DNA of 42,538 bases from Desulfuromonadaceae bacterium GWC2_58_13 (lineage in GTDB: Bacteria > Desulfobacterota > Desulfuromonadia > Desulfuromonadales > Trichloromonadaceae). The stretch is taken from contig MHXM01000155.1 in the NCBI GenBank assembly GCA_001825565.1, positions 1-42,538 of the forward strand, in the 5' to 3' direction. The translations under genes and the position numbers were made by a program. Positions 17,354 through 25,154 of the stretch are shown one piece after another (the first letter of the stretch is position 1; every line of letters starts with the position of its first letter). The notes under the pieces were generated by a model that was not told the origin of the DNA, made no database searches, and saw only the letters and a program-made list of their open reading frames with translations.

Positions 17354-18229
17354 ATGAGCCTGTTGAACAATCAAACCGAAATTGCTCGGGCAATCGAGGC
17401 GGCTCCGCTCCTTTCTCCGGTAGCGTCCCAGTTGCTGCAAATCTCGGCAAAAGCGGACCATGAGCTGAAAGACATCATCGACCTGGTCAAATGCGATTCG
17501 ATTCTCACCGCCCGACTGCTTAAGGTCGTTAATTCCGCGGCCATGGGCCTGCGACACCAGATCAGTTCGGTGGAACATGCGGTAAATTACCTGGGAGAAC
17601 GAATGGTGGTCAGTATCGCCGTCGCCGAATGCACCGCCGAACTTTTTTCCAAACCTCTCGATGGGTACGAGGGTGAGTCGGGGCAACTCTGGAAACACGA
17701 ACTGTTCACCGCCATCGCCGCCCGAGCCGTGGCCCGACACGCCAAGGGCGATCTGCCCCCCGACATGGCTTTTACCGCCGGACTGCTGCATGATATCGGC
17801 AAGGCGATTCTTTCCGAATTTCTGCAGGGTACCTCGCGCAGCGTTCTGGCCGACATCGTTCAGGGCAACACCGCCGATTATCTGACCGCCGAGCAAAGTC
17901 GGCTCGGTCTCGACCATTCGATAGTCGGCTTTGAGCTGGCCAAACACTGGAAGTTGCCGGAAATGCTGCAGCAAGTCATCCGTCATCACCACCACCCCGA
18001 CCAAGCCGACTCCCCCTCGCGGGTCCTGGCCTACGCCGTGCATTTGGGAGACATCCTGGCCATGATGAGTGGCAACGGAACCGGCAGCGATTCGATGCAG
18101 TATCACCTGAAGCAGGACTATACGGAGTACTTCAACATATCCAAGGATGAACTCGCCCTGCTGCTCCTTGAAAGCACTGAAGAGTTTAATAAAGTTGAAG
18201 CTTCTCTTGCCATCGCAGAGGAGAAATAA
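17354..18229 (+). CDS. HDOD domain protein
   Basis: The 291-residue protein is built of an HDOD domain: an HD-like all-helical fold usually lacking phosphodiesterase activity. It shows the leading LSPVASQLLQISAKADHELKDIIDLVKCDSILTARLLKVVNS and the central GLLHDIGKAIL motif. The standard HD metal residues at this loop are partly retained (H-D), so limited hydrolase activity is not excluded. HDOD proteins regulate signalling in many deltaproteobacteria; the substrate or partner is unknown. AGGAG precedes the ATG and it is followed within 2 bases by a receiver gene, hence probably co-translated. Position inside the che operon implies a role in chemotaxis signalling. Confidence 0.85.
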   Translation: MSLLNNQTEIARAIEAAPLLSPVASQLLQISAKADHELKDIIDLVKCDSILTARLLKVVNSAAMGLRHQISSVEHAVNYLGERMVVSIAVAECTAELFSKPLDGYEGESGQLWKHELFTAIAARAVARHAKGDLPPDMAFTAGLLHDIGKAILSEFLQGTSRSVLADIVQGNTADYLTAEQSRLGLDHSIVGFELAKHWKLPEMLQQVIRHHHHPDQADSPSRVLAYAVHLGDILAMMSGNGTGSDSMQYHLKQDYTEYFNISKDELALLLLESTEEFNKVEASLAIAEEK

Positions 18230-18230
18230 A

Positions 18231-18605
18231 GTGAAGCGTATCGTTATCGCGGACGACTCGGCGACTGCCAGAATGTTCATCAAACGTTGCCTGGAGATTA
18301 TCGGTTTAGGCGATGCGGTCATCATTGAGGCGGCCAATGGCAAAGAGGCCTTGGCCAGGGTCAAGGAGGGGCCAACCGATCTGGTTATCACCGACCTCAA
18401 CATGCCGGTCATGGACGGCGAAACCCTGCTCAAATGGATCCGCGCCAACCCGAAACTCAGCCTGATCCCGGTGCTGGTCATCAGCAGCGCCGGAACCCCG
18501 GCCAAAGAGGCGGAACTCCTAGAACTCGGGGCGCTCGCCATCCTCAGCAAGCCGGTGTCCCCCCCGGCGCTGATGGAAAAGCTTGGACCCCTGCTCGCTG
18601 GTTAA
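18231..18605 (+). CDS. Single-domain response regulator (CheY-like)
   Basis: The 124-residue receiver has all catalytic positions: acidic pair at residues 8-9, phosphoacceptor Asp55 in TDLNMP and Lys107 in SKPVSP. It has no output domain. The start codon is GTG at 18231, one base past the HDOD stop, with GGAG about 8 bases upstream. It is a second CheY-like protein in the operon. It may act as a phosphate sink or as the partner of the HDOD protein; this is inference. Confidence 0.88.
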   Translation: MKRIVIADDSATARMFIKRCLEIIGLGDAVIIEAANGKEALARVKEGPTDLVITDLNMPVMDGETLLKWIRANPKLSLIPVLVISSAGTPAKEAELLELGALAILSKPVSPPALMEKLGPLLAG

Positions 18606-18631
18606 TTGCGCCAACTATAATGGGAGTCAAC

Positions 18632-19108
18632 ATGAACAGATGCGACCAGGCCATGCGCCATTCGGTGGTTGATACCTTGGAAAAAATGGTCTTCATGGAA
18701 ATAACGCCGGTGGAGGTTCGAGCCACCCCACTGGCCGCCGCTGACTGGAAGACCGTCAGTCTCCTGATTCACGACCCGGTTCAGGGTGAGGTTCGCCTGA
18801 GCATGCCCAGGAGTCTGATAAGTAAAATTACCGAGACGATGTACAATCTTTCGGCGGAGGAAATCACCGAGCAGATGCTGGACGACAATCTGGCCGAAAT
18901 CATCAACATCATTGCCGGCCGTTTCATGAACGAGATTCTGGATGACGGTCAGGCATTCCGTCTCGGCCTGCCGGAACTGGAACCTGCCGACCCCATCGAT
19001 CCGAGCATGGAAAGTCGGGAATGGACCTTTTCATCGGATGCCGACGAATTTACCGTAGTCACTATCGGCAACGACCTCTTGTGCCAATTACCGGCCCGCC
19101 ACGATTGA
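18632..19108 (+). CDS. CheX/CheC-like CheY-phosphatase candidate
   Basis: The 158-residue protein has the CheX-type core with the catalytic Glu-x2-Asn pair at E89 and N92 (in NLAEIINIIAGRF). In CheX and CheC this pair activates hydrolysis of phospho-CheY. Surrounding residues (VVDTLEKMVFMEITP, then a beta segment with HDPVQGEVRLSMP) fit the family. I chose ATG 18632 because GGGAG lies six bases upstream; an earlier ATG at 18620 lacks it. It sits between two receiver genes, its likely substrates. Confidence 0.78.
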   Translation: MNRCDQAMRHSVVDTLEKMVFMEITPVEVRATPLAAADWKTVSLLIHDPVQGEVRLSMPRSLISKITETMYNLSAEEITEQMLDDNLAEIINIIAGRFMNEILDDGQAFRLGLPELEPADPIDPSMESREWTFSSDADEFTVVTIGNDLLCQLPARHD

Positions 19109-19149
19109 CAACCTGAAAACCCGAAGTGGAAAAAGAAAGGAAACCGCTC

Positions 19150-19521
19150 ATGGGAAAAAAAGTACTGATCATCGACGATTCGAGCACCATGAGGAAAATC
19201 GTCACTCGCTCCTTGCGCCAGGCCGGCCTGGATTTCGACATCATTCTCGAAGCGGGCGACGGCGTGGAAGCGTTGCAGCTTCTGCAGACTGAAGCCGTCG
19301 ACATCATCCTCAGCGACATCAACATGCCGAACATGGACGGCATGGAGTTTTTACGGCAGAAAGCGGCCAACGCCGCCCTCAAAAGAATTCCCGTGGTGAT
19401 GATCACCACCGAAGCCGGGGCCGACATTCTGTCCGAAGCCAAATCCCTTGGGGCGGCCGGCAGCATTAAGAAACCATTCACTCCAGATCAGGTCAGTGAA
19501 ATCATTGGCCCGTTGCTTTAA
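19150..19521 (+). CDS. cheY: Chemotaxis response regulator CheY
   Basis: The 123-residue receiver closely follows the CheY pattern: MGKKVLIIDDSSTMRKIV, acidic pair at 9-10, phosphoacceptor Asp56 in SDINMPNMDG, and Lys108 in KKPFTPDQV. Phospho-CheY binds FliM/FliN at the flagellar switch to change rotation. ATG 19150 has AAAGGA upstream; a GTG at 19126 would add a short lysine/glutamate-rich extension. Its position beside CheX-like genes fits control of CheY-P lifetime. Confidence 0.93.
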   Translation: MGKKVLIIDDSSTMRKIVTRSLRQAGLDFDIILEAGDGVEALQLLQTEAVDIILSDINMPNMDGMEFLRQKAANAALKRIPVVMITTEAGADILSEAKSLGAAGSIKKPFTPDQVSEIIGPLL

Positions 19522-19539
19522 TCCCCGAGGGAGGATCCT

Positions 19540-20001
19540 TTGAACTGGGAACAAAATATTATTGCCGCCACAACGGAAATTTTTTCTACCATGTTGATGA
19601 TGGAGGTAACTCCCGGCGCTCCTCTCCAAGAACGCAATGCCAACTACAAACAAAGCATAACCGGCATGGTCGGGATAGCGGGTCTGTTCAAGGGGATGCT
19701 TGCCATCCATGCTCCCGCCGATGTTGCCATGGCCATAACCACCAACTTCCTGGGCTTGGAGGTCGATTCCATTAACGCGGATGTCAAAGATGCTTTCGGT
19801 GAGTTGGCCAACATGCTTGGAGGCAGTATCAAGGCCAGCTTGAGCGACAACAGCAGAGACATCCAGTTGTCGATCCCCTCAGCCGTTTGCGGGGAGGAAT
19901 ACACTCTGGATTATCAACCCAGGAACCATTGTACAACGATGCCTTTCAAAAGTGCGGAGGGGATTTTTCTGGTCGAATTGCAACTAGAGCAGCAAGTATA
20001 G
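19540..20001 (+). CDS. CheX-like phosphatase candidate, first of a tandem pair
   Basis: The 153-residue protein begins at TTG 19540 with GAGGGAGGA a few bases before it. Its CheX-type catalytic motif Glu-x2-Asn lies at E88 and N91 (GELANMLGGSIKA). It shares the pattern EIFSTMLMMEV..P with the next gene (20027-20488), with the same length and catalytic position; the two are evident tandem duplicates. The earlier CheX-like gene at 18632 is more distant. The probable substrate is one of the two receivers in the operon. Confidence 0.82.
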   Translation: MNWEQNIIAATTEIFSTMLMMEVTPGAPLQERNANYKQSITGMVGIAGLFKGMLAIHAPADVAMAITTNFLGLEVDSINADVKDAFGELANMLGGSIKASLSDNSRDIQLSIPSAVCGEEYTLDYQPRNHCTTMPFKSAEGIFLVELQLEQQV

Positions 20002-20026
20002 GCTCGCCGAAAGAAAGGGCACGACA

Positions 20027-20488
20027 GTGGATTTTTCAGCAGCTATTATCGATGCAACCAGTGACGTTTTCAGCACGATGATCATGCTCGACGCAATTCC
20101 AGGTTCTCCATTGACGGAAAAGATGTTATCTTTTAACGAGTCCATCTCAGGCATGCTCGGTTTTTCCGGAGACATCAAAGGGATGCTGCGCATTCATTGT
20201 CCCGACCGGGTGGCCATGGCGATTACCGGCAGCTTGCTGGGCATGGAAGTAGATCAAATCGACGATGATGTTAACGACGCCATCGGAGAGATCGCCAACA
20301 TGGTGGCCGGCGGGTTGAAGGTAAACCTGGCTAAACACAACAAAAGCATCGAGTTGTCCATTCCCACGGCAATCGGTGGCAAATTCTACACCGTTCACAG
20401 CCTGGCCCGCGCGGAAAGAGTCACCATTCCCTTTGCCATGGCGGCGGGGCAGATGCTGGTCGAACTAGAGTTTGTCAGCGCCAAATAA
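20027..20488 (+). CDS. CheX-like phosphatase candidate, second of a tandem pair
   Basis: The 153-residue protein starts at GTG 20027 after AAAGGG. Catalytic E88 and N91 are retained in GEIANMVAGGLKV. The N-terminus DVFSTMIMLDAIPGSPLTEK and the strand GMLRIHCPDRVAMAITGSLLGMEVD align residue by residue with the preceding gene, so it arose by tandem duplication. Substitutions on the rest of the surface suggest the copies may serve different receivers. It is separated from the previous gene by 25 bases. Confidence 0.82.
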   Translation: MDFSAAIIDATSDVFSTMIMLDAIPGSPLTEKMLSFNESISGMLGFSGDIKGMLRIHCPDRVAMAITGSLLGMEVDQIDDDVNDAIGEIANMVAGGLKVNLAKHNKSIELSIPTAIGGKFYTVHSLARAERVTIPFAMAAGQMLVELEFVSAK

Positions 20489-20511
20489 AGAAAGAACCAG
20501 AAGCGGCATCC

Positions 20512-21582
20512 ATGAACAAACAGGTCTTCCTCAACAAGATACTCACCGAGACCCTCCAAAAACTCGAAGAAGAAGTCGGCGGACTGCTGGGGCAGGAATT
20601 CACCTGTCCCAGCCCCGGACACAGCTTGACCAGCCGGAGCGACCTGATTGCCTCCCTGAACGGCAAAGCGGTCCTGGCCACCTTCAACGTAACCGGCGAC
20701 AAAACCGGCACGGCCTACGTCATTGTCGGTCTGAAAGATGCCATCACCCTGGGCGGAACCCTGATTCTGCTCCCGCCGGACGAAATGGAATCGCGCCGCA
20801 AAAAAGATCTTTTCGACGGCGAGGTGATCGACGCCTACGGCGAAATCGCCAATATCATGGCAGGCGTCTACACCGCGGTTTTCAACGAATACGCCAACCC
20901 CAAGCTGCATTTCAAGAAAATCGATCTCGCCCCTTTCGCCCCGGCCAATCCCAATTCGCCAATCCCTGATGGGAACTATTACGTCACCACCTGCTCGACC
21001 CAGATGGCGGGCAAACCGTTGGGAACGCTAAACGTCCTCATTCCGCCTGACCTTTTGGGTATTGAACCGCCTGAAGAAAAAGCCCAGCCCGCAACAGAGC
21101 CCACACAATCCGCCTCAACCACAGACCGAACCGGGGCATCTGGTCAACCGACTCCAGCAGCGGACAGCGATAAGGTTCCCGAGCCACAGCGATCCACTTC
21201 ACCGGAATCAACGGTGATTCTCGTTGTTTCCGAAACACAACAAGCCGCGGAGGCTTTTGCGCAAAACTTTATCGATCGTTGCAACTGCAAGGTAACCTGT
21301 ATGCACTTTCAGGGGGATTTTCAAACAACGGCAAAAGGCAAGAACGTCAAAGGGGTTTTTCTGGCCATGCGGGAGGTCGGTGAGCGGGGACTGGCATCCA
21401 TCATCAAAATCCAGTCGGCGGTCGGGGAAAAAACCCCGTTGGTCGCTGCCGGCCCGGAATGGACCCGCAAGACCGTTTTACAGGCCGTCAAGTACGGCGC
21501 CAGCGATATTCTTGTCACACCGGCAACTCCAGAGGAACTACTGGCAAAAATCAATCAGCACATGCAGATTCCCCCGAACTGA
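20512..21582 (+). CDS. CheX/CheC-like protein fused to a degenerate receiver domain
   Basis: The 356-residue protein has an N-terminal CheX/CheC-like domain (about 1-180) with Glu111-x2-Asn114 in YGEIANIMAGVYTAVF. A Pro/Thr/Ser-rich linker (about 185-233) follows. The C-terminal region (about 234-352) has the receiver fold pattern but lacks the conserved acid pair (Ser240, Glu241), has no Asp where the phosphoacceptor should be (GVFLAM), and has Thr336-Pro337 in place of the Lys-Pro. It is therefore a pseudo-receiver, probably a docking or dimerisation module. The N-terminal active motif is intact, so phosphatase activity remains possible. ATG 20512 lies 24 bases after the previous gene; no strong ribosome site is obvious. 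Confidence 0.72.
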   Translation: MNKQVFLNKILTETLQKLEEEVGGLLGQEFTCPSPGHSLTSRSDLIASLNGKAVLATFNVTGDKTGTAYVIVGLKDAITLGGTLILLPPDEMESRRKKDLFDGEVIDAYGEIANIMAGVYTAVFNEYANPKLHFKKIDLAPFAPANPNSPIPDGNYYVTTCSTQMAGKPLGTLNVLIPPDLLGIEPPEEKAQPATEPTQSASTTDRTGASGQPTPAADSDKVPEPQRSTSPESTVILVVSETQQAAEAFAQNFIDRCNCKVTCMHFQGDFQTTAKGKNVKGVFLAMREVGERGLASIIKIQSAVGEKTPLVAAGPEWTRKTVLQAVKYGASDILVTPATPEELLAKINQHMQIPPN

Positions 21583-21594
21583 CCAGGGTGATGC

Positions 21595-23037
21595 TCAGGG
21601 AAGGCTTTCGGGGGGTACGGATCCCTCCAACTGCTTTTTCTTGATTTTCTCTATCAGGGTTGTGCGTTTAAGGTTAAGAAGTTTCGCGGCCTCTTTTTTA
21701 TTTCCACCAGTTTTGGTCAAGGCCTTGAGGATCAACCGGTCTTCAAAATCGCTCACCAAGGCATTGAAGTCGAAATTTTCTGTGCCCGGTGCCTCGTCGG
21801 ACGTCACCTCGGTGGAAACTACAGGCTCTTCCTTCACCTGGATATCCCCTGTCCGCTGATATTTTTCCGGCAGATCAGAGGCCGTCACCACTTCGCCGGC
21901 AAAGAGAATCGACATCCGCTGAACCAGATTTTCCAGTTCACGAACATTGCCCGGCCATTGGTATTCCAGCAAAGCCGCTATGGCGTTAGGCGCAAACCCC
22001 TTCAACCCGTTTTTCCGGCCTCGGTTGAAAACCTGGACAAATTTCTCGATCAACACGGGAATATCGTCTGTTCGCTCCCGCAAGGGGGGAATATGTAAAG
22101 GCACGACACTGAGACGGTAGAAAAGGTCTTCGCGAAACCGCCCTTCGGCAACTCCCGCTTCGAGATCACGGTGGGTGGCCGCCACAATCCGCACATTCAC
22201 CGAAACCGGCTTGACTCCCCCAACCGGTTCAAACTCTCTTTCTTGAATGACCCGCAGCAGTTTGGCCTGTAGGGATGGTTTCATATCGCCGATTTCATCA
22301 AGGAACAGGGTCCCGCCGTCCGCGTATTGAATTCTTCCCATCTTGGATTGATTGGCGCCGGTAAATGCTCCTTTGACATACCCGAACAACTCGCTTTCCA
22401 GCAGTTCGTCCGGAATGGCGGCACAATTCACCGGAACAAAGTTCTTCCCCTTGCGCGGGCTGAGGGCGTGGGTCGCCCGGGCCACGAGTTCTTTCCCGGT
22501 CCCGCTCTCGCCGTGAATCAGCACATTGCTTTCGCCATCTTCGGCGACTTTTTCGAGATTTCTGAAGAGGTCGCGCATCTTCGAAGCCTGTCCGATAATT
22601 CCCTGGAAACCATCGTTTTTGCTGATTTTCGGGCTCCGTTTCTGCTGGTGGACAAGGAGTTCGTGATGTTCCAGCGCCCGTGCCGTGGCAATCACCGCCT
22701 CCTCGAAATCGTAGGGCGAATGAATATAGAAAATGGCTCCGCGCCTGAGCGCTTCAACCACCGAGTCTCGATCCCCATAGGGAACACTGACGATGACAGC
22801 CACCTGGGGATGCTGGGAACGAATCTGCTTCAACAGTTCAATCCCGGCCTGCTTGGGTGCAAAAAGATCGGTAATCACCAGCGAGATTTCCTGTTCCACC
22901 AGAATCTCGATGGCCTCGGCGGGTCCCGGTGTTTCAAGAACTACGCATCCGATATGCTTGCGAAGCATGACAGCCAGACCTTCCCTGGCCTCCCTGTTGC
23001 CATCCACCAATAGAATGCTGCGCATAGACTCGGACAT
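21595..23037 (-). CDS. Sigma-54 activator with degenerate receiver (FlrC/FleQ-like)
   Basis: The 480-residue protein has a receiver-type N-terminus (about 5-125), an AAA+ sigma-54 interaction domain (about 150-385) and a Fis-type DNA-binding helix-turn-helix (about 440-470, KEAAKLLNLKRTTLIEKIKK). The AAA+ domain has Walker A GESGTGKE, the sigma-54 contact loop GAFTGA and the LDEIGDM Walker B. The receiver is degenerate: Asp12 is followed by Gly13 where an acid is usual, Asp57 is present, and the Lys after the fourth strand is Ser107 (HSP instead of K-P). It may therefore not respond to phosphorylation in the standard way. Being adjacent to flagellar and che operons it is the best candidate for activation at 11464-11479. 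ATG 23037 has AGGTATA upstream; a later ATG (MRSILLVDG) four residues in is an alternative. Confidence 0.85.
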   Translation of the reverse strand: MSESMRSILLVDGNREAREGLAVMLRKHIGCVVLETPGPAEAIEILVEQEISLVITDLFAPKQAGIELLKQIRSQHPQVAVIVSVPYGDRDSVVEALRRGAIFYIHSPYDFEEAVIATARALEHHELLVHQQKRSPKISKNDGFQGIIGQASKMRDLFRNLEKVAEDGESNVLIHGESGTGKELVARATHALSPRKGKNFVPVNCAAIPDELLESELFGYVKGAFTGANQSKMGRIQYADGGTLFLDEIGDMKPSLQAKLLRVIQEREFEPVGGVKPVSVNVRIVAATHRDLEAGVAEGRFREDLFYRLSVVPLHIPPLRERTDDIPVLIEKFVQVFNRGRKNGLKGFAPNAIAALLEYQWPGNVRELENLVQRMSILFAGEVVTASDLPEKYQRTGDIQVKEEPVVSTEVTSDEAPGTENFDFNALVSDFEDRLILKALTKTGGNKKEAAKLLNLKRTTLIEKIKKKQLEGSVPPESLP

Positions 23038-23452
23038 TAGATATACCTATACCTTTTTAGCATTTCATTTTAATGGGTATCGTCAGCAGTCCCACCACTG
23101 CTGGCGATACTCCACGATAGGTAACCCGGCTGAAAAGAAAAATCTTTCCCAAAGCCGCGTAATGATACTGAAATCTTGGGCGATTAACCAGATAAAAATA
23201 GCGTGACTCACTGAACCGGTCATCGATAATAACTCAACAACTCAAGATAAATCAATACGTTATTAAATAGGTCCTATAACTGTTCCGTCAACCTTTAAGA
23301 GAGTTGGATGCAAGACGCTGCCCGCCAGGGGCTTTTTTCTTTTAAATGGGTACAATTCAAGGCGCCATGAGCCATTGCTTGATTTTAAGCCGGAAATAAA
23401 ATAGAATTTTGATTAATATTTTTTTTAATCATATTGTCCGCCAGGAATTGTC
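23038..23452. other. Intergenic region between the FlrC-like gene and the heme kinase
   Basis: The 415-base gap between divergent genes holds no gene I can support. It contains the 16-bp hairpin at 23075-23112, a weak terminator-like element facing right (23320-23345: CCC/GGG hairpin followed by TTTTTT) and an A/T-rich inverted repeat GATTAA/TTAATC at 23411-23430. I found no good sigma-54 or sigma-70 promoter by eye for either flanking gene. A small RNA ending at the TTTTTT run is possible but unsupported. Confidence 0.5.
23075..23112. other. Perfect 16-bp inverted repeat (hairpin)
   Basis: Bases 75-90 and 97-112 of the 23000 block pair over 16 positions (two G-T wobbles) with the six-base loop CCCACC. 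On the minus strand this lies 38 bases upstream of the sigma-54 activator start codon and would be in its 5' untranslated region, with a GGTGGG loop. There is no T-run immediately after it, so it is not a standard terminator. It could be an RNA control element, a CsrA-type site or a dimeric operator; none can be fixed from the sequence alone. Confidence 0.7.
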
Positions 23453-25054
23453 GTGCGTCTGAAACTAATCAACAAATATAACCTTGTCATGGGGGCCGTC
23501 CTGTTGGCGACCATGATCATGTATGCATTTCTCAACGTCGAAACCCTGACCAAACTGTTCATGGACGAGGCGCTGAAAAACGTCGACAATCTGAGTGAAA
23601 CCATTATCCGGACCACCCATTACCAGATGCTTGAGGACGACCGTCAACGGGTCTACCAGATGATCGAGGAGGTCGGTTCGCAAAAAGGGATAAATCGGAT
23701 TCGTCTGCTGGATAAAGAGGGTACCATCAACTACTCAACCCACAAAGAGGAGATCGGCACCTGCGTCGACCGCAATTCCGAGGGGTGCAGCGGCTGCCAT
23801 TTTGGCGAGACTCCTCGCGTGCATGCCTCCTCGATGGATCGCAGCCGGAGTTTTGTCAACCGGGAAGGAATCGAGCTGCTGGGCGTCACCAAAGAGATTC
23901 TCAACAAAGAGAGCTGCTCTACCGCCAAATGTCATTTCCATGCGCCCGAGGCCCAACTGCTGGGAATCCTGGACGTCCAGGTCGACCTATCGAGTGTGCG
24001 AGCGACTGCCACCGCCTATCGCAATAACATTATTGTTTTTACCCTGGTACTGCTCCTGATTCTGGGAACCTGCCTTTCGCTGTTGACCCATCAACTGATC
24101 AACGTGCCGGTCAACAACCTGCTGGAACAGACTCAGAAAGTCGCCCGGGGGGATCTCACGACCCGCGTTGAAACCTACCCTCGGGATGAACTTGGCGAAC
24201 TGACTGAAGCCTTTAACAACATGACCGCCAATCTCAAAAAGGCTCAAGATGAAAGCCGCGACTGGGCCAACACCCTGGAGGCCAAAGTCCAAGAACGAAC
24301 CGAAAAAATTCAGCGTATGCAGTCTAAACTGCTGCGATCGGAAAAACTCGCCTCCATTGGCGAACTGGTGGCCGGCATCGCTCATGAAATCAATAATCCG
24401 CTCACCGGAGTGCTGATGTTCGCCACCATGATCGAAGAAGACCCCCGTCTTGATCCGGCAATCAAAAAAGATCTGGAGACCATTGTCCACGAAACTCATC
24501 GCTGTGCCAAAATCGTCCGAGAACTTCTTGATTTTTCTAGGGAATCGGTGCCGCAGAAAAAAATGGAATCGGTCAATCACATCCTCGACAAAACCATGGC
24601 CCTGGTTGAACACCATACATCCTGCCACAATATCTGTATTAAAAAAGAGTACAATGAATCCCTCCCTCCAGTCTTAATCGACCCGAGCCAGATCGAACAG
24701 GTTTTCATGAATGTTCTTATCAACGCCAGTCAAGCCATGCCTTCCGGCGGCCAACTGACCATACAGACCGATTTTTCTGCACAAGATAATTATCTTTACG
24801 TCAAGATCACCGATACCGGTTGTGGCATTTCCGAGGATAACCTGCAGAAAATCTTCGATCCATTTTTTTCCACCAAAGGCGCCAAAGGGACCGGTCTCGG
24901 CCTGTCGGTTTCCTATGGAATCATCGAGAATCACGGAGGCCAGATCGAGGTCACCAGCAGGCAGGGTGAAGGGACTTCCTTCACCATCCGACTCCCCCTG
25001 GCAGACCAAAAGGCCAAACCGAAGAGCGCCCAAGAAGAAGTCCTGGTTTCCTGA
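23453..25054 (+). CDS. Membrane histidine kinase with periplasmic c-type heme motifs
   Basis: The 533-residue kinase has a first membrane helix (about 12-28), a periplasmic domain (about 30-190), a second helix (about 191-211), a HAMP domain (about 212-265), a coiled coil and a catalytic core. The core shows phosphorylated His311 in [13 protein letters not shown], the N-box [18 protein letters not shown] and [12 protein letters not shown]. The periplasmic domain has CSGCH (112-116) and CSTAKCH (155-161), i.e. CXXCH and CX4CH heme-c attachment sites, plus a free Cys104. It probably binds one or two hemes and senses redox state or a ligand. The start is GTG 23453 with AGGA upstream. It converges on the sigma-54 regulator at 25155-26564, its likely partner. 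Confidence 0.88.
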   Translation: MRLKLINKYNLVMGAVLLATMIMYAFLNVETLTKLFMDEALKNVDNLSETIIRTTHYQMLEDDRQRVYQMIEEVGSQKGINRIRLLDKEGTINYSTHKEEIGTCVDRNSEGCSGCHFGETPRVHASSMDRSRSFVNREGIELLGVTKEILNKESCSTAKCHFHAPEAQLLGILDVQVDLSSVRATATAYRNNIIVFTLVLLLILGTCLSLLTHQLINVPVNNLLEQTQKVARGDLTTRVETYPRDELGELTEAFNNMTANLKKAQDESRDWANTLEAKVQERTEKIQRMQSKLLRSEKLASIGELVAGIAHEINNPLTGVLMFATMIEEDPRLDPAIKKDLETIVHETHRCAKIVRELLDFSRESVPQKKMESVNHILDKTMALVEHHTSCHNICIKKEYNESLPPVLIDPSQIEQVFMNVLINASQAMPSGGQLTIQTDFSAQDNYLYVKITDTGCGISEDNLQKIFDPFFSTKGAKGTGLGLSVSYGIIENHGGQIEVTSRQGEGTSFTIRLPLADQKAKPKSAQEEVLVS

Positions 25055-25081
25055 TTCCGCCTGTTTCCGGCTATTGTCCGC

Positions 25082-25120
25082 AAAAAAACCCCCGACAGTT
25101 CCACCGGCGGGGGTTTTTAA
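25082..25120. terminator. Bidirectional terminator between convergent kinase and regulator genes
   Basis: A run AAAAACCCCCG pairs with CGGGGGTTTTT, leaving an A/C-rich loop of about 13 bases. It ends in T-runs on either strand and lies 28 bases after the kinase stop and 35 bases after the regulator stop on the opposite strand. It serves both converging genes. Confidence 0.85.
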
Positions 25121-25154
25121 CTTTAACATGCCAACGCAACGGGGCGATTTAATT

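Noticed and set aside
23101-23240. Possible GEMM/c-di-GMP or cGAMP riboswitch upstream of the FlrC-like gene
   Set aside because: The minus strand has CAGCCGGGTTACC, like the 3' end of that riboswitch, but the required CGCAAAGCC core and the GAAA tetraloop stem are missing.
23317-23345. Terminator or small RNA end on the plus strand
   Set aside because: The stem is only 4-5 bp and no transcript start or gene is visible ahead of it.
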